NCBI GenBank assembly: GCA_905182175.1
Contig: CAJJAT010000005.1
Coordinates: forward strand, 1-56,600
Reading direction: 5' to 3'
DNA length: 56,600 bases
Source: Flavobacteriales bacterium UBA1494
Lineage (GTDB): Bacteria > Bacteroidota > Bacteroidia > Flavobacteriales_E > Vicingaceae
Below are positions 53,015 to 56,600 of the stretch, in pieces. Positions within the stretch are counted from its first letter, which is position 1. Each line of letters begins with the position of its first letter. Position numbers and translations under genes: made by a program. The notes under the pieces were generated by a model. That model searched no databases. It was not told where the DNA came from and saw only the letters and a program-made list of their open reading frames with translations.

Positions 53015-55066
53015 ATGGACGAATCTAAAAAAGACGCTGCTGAGAACGCAGAAGAAGTAAAACAAGTAGTTACTGAAGCAAAGACGGAAGTAAAAACTGA
53101 AAAAGTTGAAGCTCCTAAAGAGGAAAAAGCTGAGACTAAAAAACCAACCAGAACGAGAGCCAGAAAAAACGTTGCTGCTGTTCAATCAAAAAACGAAGAA
53201 CTCGAAGTTGAGGATAACACGGCAGAAGCTCCAGATGCTGAACCACCAAGAACTAGAGAAGAACGTAAAAAAGACCGTGAGGACTTTAGAAACGATTTCG
53301 ACTGGGATGCGATTGGAAAATACGACGATAAGTATTCTGATGAAGATCAGAAGCAAATGGAAGAGATGTACAATGAAACAATCAATTCTATATCTGAACA
53401 AGATGTAATTGATGGTGAAGTAGTAAGCATCACTCCTCGTGAAGTAGTTGTAAATATTGGTTACAAGTCTGATGGAATCATAACCAAATCTGAACTACGA
53501 TACAAAGAAGATTTAAAAATTGGCGATCAAGTTGAAGTTTTTATCGAAAGTCAAGAAGATAGAAATGGTCAACTAGTTCTTTCACATAGAAAGGCCCGCG
53601 CATTAAGAGCATGGGAAAGAGTAAATGATGCATTAGCTACCCAAGAAATCATCAAGGGTCACGTTAAGTGCAGAACTAAAGGTGGTTTAATTGTTGATGT
53701 ATTCGGTATTGAAGCATTTTTACCAGGTTCTCAAATTGATGTGAAGCCTATTAGAGATTACGATATTTATGTAGATAAAACAATGGAATTCAAAGTTGTT
53801 AAAATCAACAAAGAATTTAAAAACGTTGTAGTTTCTCACAAAGCATTAATTGAAGCAGAGTTAGAAGTTCAGAAAAAAGAAATTATTTCTCAATTAGAGA
53901 AAGGACAAGTACTTGAAGGTACTGTTAAGAACGTAACTTCTTACGGTGTATTTATTGACTTGGGTGGTGTTGATGGATTAGTTCACATTACAGATCTTTC
54001 ATGGGGTAGAGTTAATCACCCAGAAGAAGTGGTTACTTTAGATGAGAAAGTAAAAGTTGTAATCCTTGATTTTGATGATGACAAGAAGAGAATTGCTTTA
54101 GGTATGAAGCAGCTTGAAGGTCATCCATGGGATAAGCTAGACGACAAGCTACAAGTAGGAGATAAAGTAAAAGGTAAAGTAGTTGTTGTTGCTGATTATG
54201 GTGCGTTTGTTGAAATTCAGCCTGGTGTTGAAGGTTTAATTCACGTATCTGAAATCTCTTGGTCTAACCAATTGCAACCTGCTCAAGCTTTCTTCAAAGT
54301 GAATGACGAAGTAGAGGCGGAAATCTTAACTTTGGATAGAGAGGAAAGAAAAATGTCTCTTGGAGTGAAGCAATTGACTGCTGATCCATGGGAAGGTATT
54401 GAGTCTTTATTCCCAATAGAGTCTAAACAAAAAGGTAAAGTAACTAACATTTCAGATTTTGGTGTGTTCGTTGAGTTAGCTGACGGTGTAGATGGTTTAG
54501 TTCATATTTCAGACCTTTCTTGGCAAAAGAAAATCAATCATCCAAAAGAGGTTGTGTCTGTAGGAGAAGAAATGGAAGTTATAATTTTGGAAATCGACAA
54601 AGACAACAGAAGGTTGAGTTTAGGTTACAAGCAACTTGAGGAGAATCCTTGGGAGACTTTCGAAACTGTTTTTGAAATTGGATCTGTTCACAAAGGAACC
54701 ATTTCCGAAATTAACTCTAAAGGAGCTACCATTATTTTACCTTACGGTGTGGAAGCATTTGCTACGAAGCGTAATTTGATTAAGGAAAATGAAGCTGTTG
54801 GAGTGAAAGACGAAGAGTTAGATTTCAAAATCATGGAATTCAACAAGAATGCTAAGAAAATTGCAGTTTCTCACACTCAAATCCACAAGGACGAAGAGTA
54901 CGAAGAGAAAACAGTAAAAAGAGCAGCTGCCAGAGCTGATCATGCTGCAACTTCAAAAGCAATCAAGAGTATGAACAATAAGCAAGAGAAAACGACTCTT
55001 GGTGATTTGGACGCACTTGCGGCTCTTAAGAATGAATTAGAAGCAGGAGAGAAGAAGAAGAAGTAA
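53015..55066 (+). CDS. rpsA: 30S ribosomal protein S1
   Basis: A 683-residue S1 protein with an acidic/basic N-terminal extension of about 120 residues (poly Glu-Lys tracts) usual in Bacteroidota. Six S1 RNA-binding repeats follow; clear ones include VEGLIHVSEISW, VDGLVHITDLSW and VDGLVHISDLSWQKK with GVFIDLGG and GVFVELADG turns. The last 45 residues (ADHAATSKAIKSMNNKQEK, LGDLDALAALKNELEAGEKK) form a low-complexity helical tail, and it is this segment whose DNA recurs three times downstream. S1 binds mRNA and assists initiation; in this phylum Shine-Dalgarno sequences are rare, raising its importance. Confidence 0.96.
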   Translation: MDESKKDAAENAEEVKQVVTEAKTEVKTEKVEAPKEEKAETKKPTRTRARKNVAAVQSKNEELEVEDNTAEAPDAEPPRTREERKKDREDFRNDFDWDAIGKYDDKYSDEDQKQMEEMYNETINSISEQDVIDGEVVSITPREVVVNIGYKSDGIITKSELRYKEDLKIGDQVEVFIESQEDRNGQLVLSHRKARALRAWERVNDALATQEIIKGHVKCRTKGGLIVDVFGIEAFLPGSQIDVKPIRDYDIYVDKTMEFKVVKINKEFKNVVVSHKALIEAELEVQKKEIISQLEKGQVLEGTVKNVTSYGVFIDLGGVDGLVHITDLSWGRVNHPEEVVTLDEKVKVVILDFDDDKKRIALGMKQLEGHPWDKLDDKLQVGDKVKGKVVVVADYGAFVEIQPGVEGLIHVSEISWSNQLQPAQAFFKVNDEVEAEILTLDREERKMSLGVKQLTADPWEGIESLFPIESKQKGKVTNISDFGVFVELADGVDGLVHISDLSWQKKINHPKEVVSVGEEMEVIILEIDKDNRRLSLGYKQLEENPWETFETVFEIGSVHKGTISEINSKGATIILPYGVEAFATKRNLIKENEAVGVKDEELDFKIMEFNKNAKKIAVSHTQIHKDEEYEEKTVKRAAARADHAATSKAIKSMNNKQEKTTLGDLDALAALKNELEAGEKKKK

Positions 55067-55089
55067 TTCTTTTGCTCTATATTTTAATT

Positions 55090-55117
55090 AAAGGCCTCAC
55101 ACATGTGAGGCCTTTTT
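55090..55117 (+). terminator. Rho-independent terminator of rpsA
   Basis: Perfect 11-bp stem AAAGGCCTCAC / GTGAGGCCTTT with a 4-base loop and seven T, 23 bases after the stop. Confidence 0.92.
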
Positions 55118-55205
55118 TTGTGCTTTTTTCTAGATCTGTTGATATAAAATACAGGGAGTGTTTGTTTAGTGTGGAGCATTTGTGTTGAAAGGACCGTCTA
55201 TTACG

Positions 55206-55408
55206 GTTAATGATGTCGCAAGAATAAAAGCTATCAAATCAATGAACAACAAGCGCGAGAAAACTATACTTTTCGACTGTTATGCTTTTTAAGACTGAAT
55301 TAGAGTTAGAAGAGAAGAGATTGGTGGACTATTTTATATATATATATATATATTATGAGAAATAGCCATGCATTTGTCAGGCTTTTTTTGTGTCACTTTT
55401 TAGACTTG
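55206..55408 (+). repeat. Decayed copy 1 of the rpsA 3' end plus terminator relic
   Basis: Translated, 55220-55300 gives IKAIKSMNNKREKTILFDCYAF against the rpsA tail SKAIKSMNNKQEKTTLGDL, then stops and shifts; DNA similarity extends from 55206 (GTTAATGATGTCGCAAG against GCTGATCATGCTGCAAC). After an inserted TA tract, 55369-55408 resembles the rpsA terminator region (CAGGCTTTTTTTGTG against GAGGCCTTTTTTTGTG). So the unit duplicated coding tail and terminator together. Confidence 0.82.
55335..55353. repeat. TA dinucleotide tract
   Basis: Nine consecutive TA units inside relic copy 1, between the coding-tail relic and the terminator relic. Confidence 0.95.
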
Positions 55409-55542
55409 TAATAGATAAGAGTATTAACCCTTGCCTCATGCATAATACATTTGCACGAACTTTCTTTGAGAAAAATGTAAAAAGAATAGGATCCCTTGTG
55501 CTTATCACTTATAAGGTTAATGAATGCACGCTGAAGGAGTCT

Positions 55543-55678
55543 TAGCAGAAGTTAAAAGAGCTGGTTACGCTGCAACTTTAAAAGCAATCAAGAGTATGAA
55601 TAATCCGTAACAGAAAATGACTCTTGATGATTTAGTTGCATTTGCGGCTTTTAAGAGTTAATATCAAAAAGAAATCGC
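55543..55678 (+). repeat. Decayed copy 2 of the rpsA 3' end
   Basis: The best preserved relic: a 21-base block AAAGCAATCAAGAGTATGAA plus the next codons is identical to rpsA apart from AAT for AAC. In one frame it reads VKRAGYAATLKAIKSMNN, a TAA, QKMTLDDLVAFAAFKS and TAA, matching rpsA residues from about 635 to the end. The N-terminal border starts near a VKRA segment, further upstream than copy 1. Confidence 0.88.
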
Positions 55679-55789
55679 TCAATGTCATACCTTACGAACG
55701 GGTCTCGTATCACTGAGTCCAAGTTGTGACATACCTCTCTAGGCCTGTTACTAGAAATTAGTAGTTGGGTTTGGGACATGAGTGGTTAA

Positions 55790-55949
55790 GGTGGCTGTTG
55801 CTCGAGTTAATCATGCTACAAGATTGAAAACACTTGGTAGAGACAACAACAAGCATGAGGAAGTATATTTTGTGACTGGAATGCATGTTTGAGTATTAAG
55901 AGTGAATTAAAAGAGAAGAGAAGAGAAGAGAAGAGAAGAGAAGAGAAGA
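55790..55949 (+). repeat. Decayed copy 3 of the rpsA 3' end
   Basis: Reads VAVARVNHATRLKTL then NNKHEE, compared with AAARADHAATSKAI and NNKQEK in rpsA, followed by degraded sequence and GAGTGAATTAAAAGAGAAG aligned with the rpsA codons for NELEAGEKKKK. It ends in the AAGAG pentanucleotide tract at 55909-55949. Confidence 0.72.
55909..55949. repeat. AAGAG pentanucleotide microsatellite
   Basis: About eight tandem AAGAG units. It sits exactly where copy 3 aligns with the GAGAAGAAGAAG codons of the rpsA Glu-Lys tail, so it probably grew by slippage from that tail. The short frames it creates are not considered genes. Confidence 0.93.
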
Positions 55950-56518
55950 AATTCTGCAACACTATAGCAGAAGTAAAGGCTTCGGATGAGAGGTCATATT
56001 TTGTTCTGTATTTCCTTGGCTTAATATTAGACAGTGACTGTGATGGTTTATACATAGAATTTAAACGTTATTAGTAATACCTATAAAAAGTATTGCTCAA
56101 TTTTAGTGTTATATGATTAAAGCACAAAAGGGAATAGTGGGAAGAAAGAACGTCAAACAAAAAATCTTTTATTAGAGTATGTCTTTAAAGTAATTTGGAA
56201 TCTGAATTGTGGGCTATAAATACAATTTTTGATTACTAGTGCTTTCCTGTAAAGTTGAAGAATTAATGCAAAGTAGCAAAGAGCGCAGGATAACTAAACT
56301 ATTAAACTTTTTATTTAAGAAAGAGGATGTCTTGCTTAAAGCCGTTTTTAGGCCTATATCAGGCTAAGATTAGCAGTAAGTCATAGCTGAAGGTGTAATG
56401 ACATAGGTTCAATAAACATTACCTAGCTTAGCGTTGACTTAACTAATTGTTTTTAAATTAGTTGAATTTTATGATATCGAATCAAAAAAAGTTTATAAAA
56501 AGTTACATGAATAGTGTT
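55950..56518. other. Non-coding AT-rich stretch, no intact gene
   Basis: No convincing coding frame, RNA gene or terminator. A weak further rpsA-tail similarity (GCAGAAGTAAAGGC at 55967) could be a fourth, heavily decayed relic. The block between copies 2 and 3 (55679-55789) likewise holds no gene. Confidence 0.45.
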
Positions 56519-56546
56519 TTTGTAATGTTAAAGTTTGGTATCTTTG
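56519..56546 (+). promoter_or_regulatory. Strong promoter-like element at the right edge (TTTG ... TATCTTTG)
   Basis: TTTG at 56519-56522 and TATCTTTG at 56539-56546, 16-base spacer; both elements match the Bacteroidota consensus. The transcript would run right, out of the window; the gene it serves is not visible. Confidence 0.65.
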
Positions 56547-56600
56547 TCGTCCCGAAAATAGTAGGGGTTGTGGCTTGAAAATTTAGATTGGGAGTTGGTT

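Noticed and set aside
55889-56074. Open frame of 61 codons after the AAGAG tract
   Set aside because: Created by the microsatellite and random downstream sequence; no family pattern.
55950-56100. Fourth rpsA tail relic
   Set aside because: Only GCAGAAGTAAAGGC resembles the tail; too short to support.
1-56600. tRNA, rRNA or riboswitch
   Set aside because: No T-loop (GGTTCGAATCC-like) arrangement, rRNA segment or recognisable aptamer was seen; a covariance-model scan would be decisive.

Overview
The window looks like chromosomal DNA of a marine-type Flavobacteriales bacterium (Bacteroidota). Supporting signs are the type IX secretion gene porQ, the long form of IspH, a ribBA fusion, the Bacteroidota-specific GlmU-like and TIGR03643 proteins, many Cys-lipoproteins, low G+C, and repeated upstream matches to the Bacteroidota -7 promoter element TAnnTTTG. 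Three different stop codons end intact conserved genes, so the code is standard. No tRNA, rRNA, CRISPR array, transposase or phage gene was seen.

Layout. 1-6200 (minus strand): a lipoprotein-type inorganic pyrophosphatase, then DUF4956 membrane protein - VTC-type polyphosphate polymerase - small lipoprotein - CotH kinase, then the start of a second DUF4956 gene that is 98% identical to the first, so the cassette is probably tandemly duplicated beyond the left edge. 6300-11000: purine deaminase and twitch radical SAM genes, mixed with decayed genes (frameshifted SEC14/STAS-like gene, orphan PBP1C C-terminal domain, broken lipoprotein) and a membrane protein/XRE regulator pair behind a Fur-like palindrome. 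11083-15194: oligopeptide-type binding lipoprotein plus RND/MMPL exporter. 15205-19161: small membrane protein, GlmU-like protein and Lon. 19295-25501: a lipoprotein next to a relic of the lon tail, an exported-protein pseudogene, a translationally coupled glycolipid trio (GT2, LAB_N membrane protein, SDR epimerase), two more pseudogenes and a NUDIX hydrolase.

25620-40052 (all minus strand): MacAB-like ABC export operon, TIGR03643 protein, membrane-anchored EEP phosphatase, ribBA, coiled-coil lipoprotein with a membrane patatin, histidine-degradation genes (hutI-hutG overlapping, ftcD) and yebC. 40244-52801: broken DUF2279 gene, aroC, broken GxxExxY gene, DAACS symporter, AsmA protein, OmpA/PD40 protein, DUF4920 lipoprotein, porQ, cmk, ispH. 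53015-56600: rpsA with a strong promoter and terminator, then about 1.5 kb with no intact gene but three decayed copies of the last 110-130 bp of rpsA, and a strong-looking promoter at the right edge.

Two themes stand out. First, pseudogene density is high: about eight broken genes in 56 kb, most with one or two discrete lesions beside intact housekeeping genes. Second, relics of gene 3' ends occur downstream of intact genes (rpsA three times, lon once), which suggests a recurrent duplication or integration process acting at gene ends. The best candidate for an under-described system is the polyphosphate/CotH cassette with its paralogous surface lipoprotein, adjacent exported pyrophosphatase and recent duplication.
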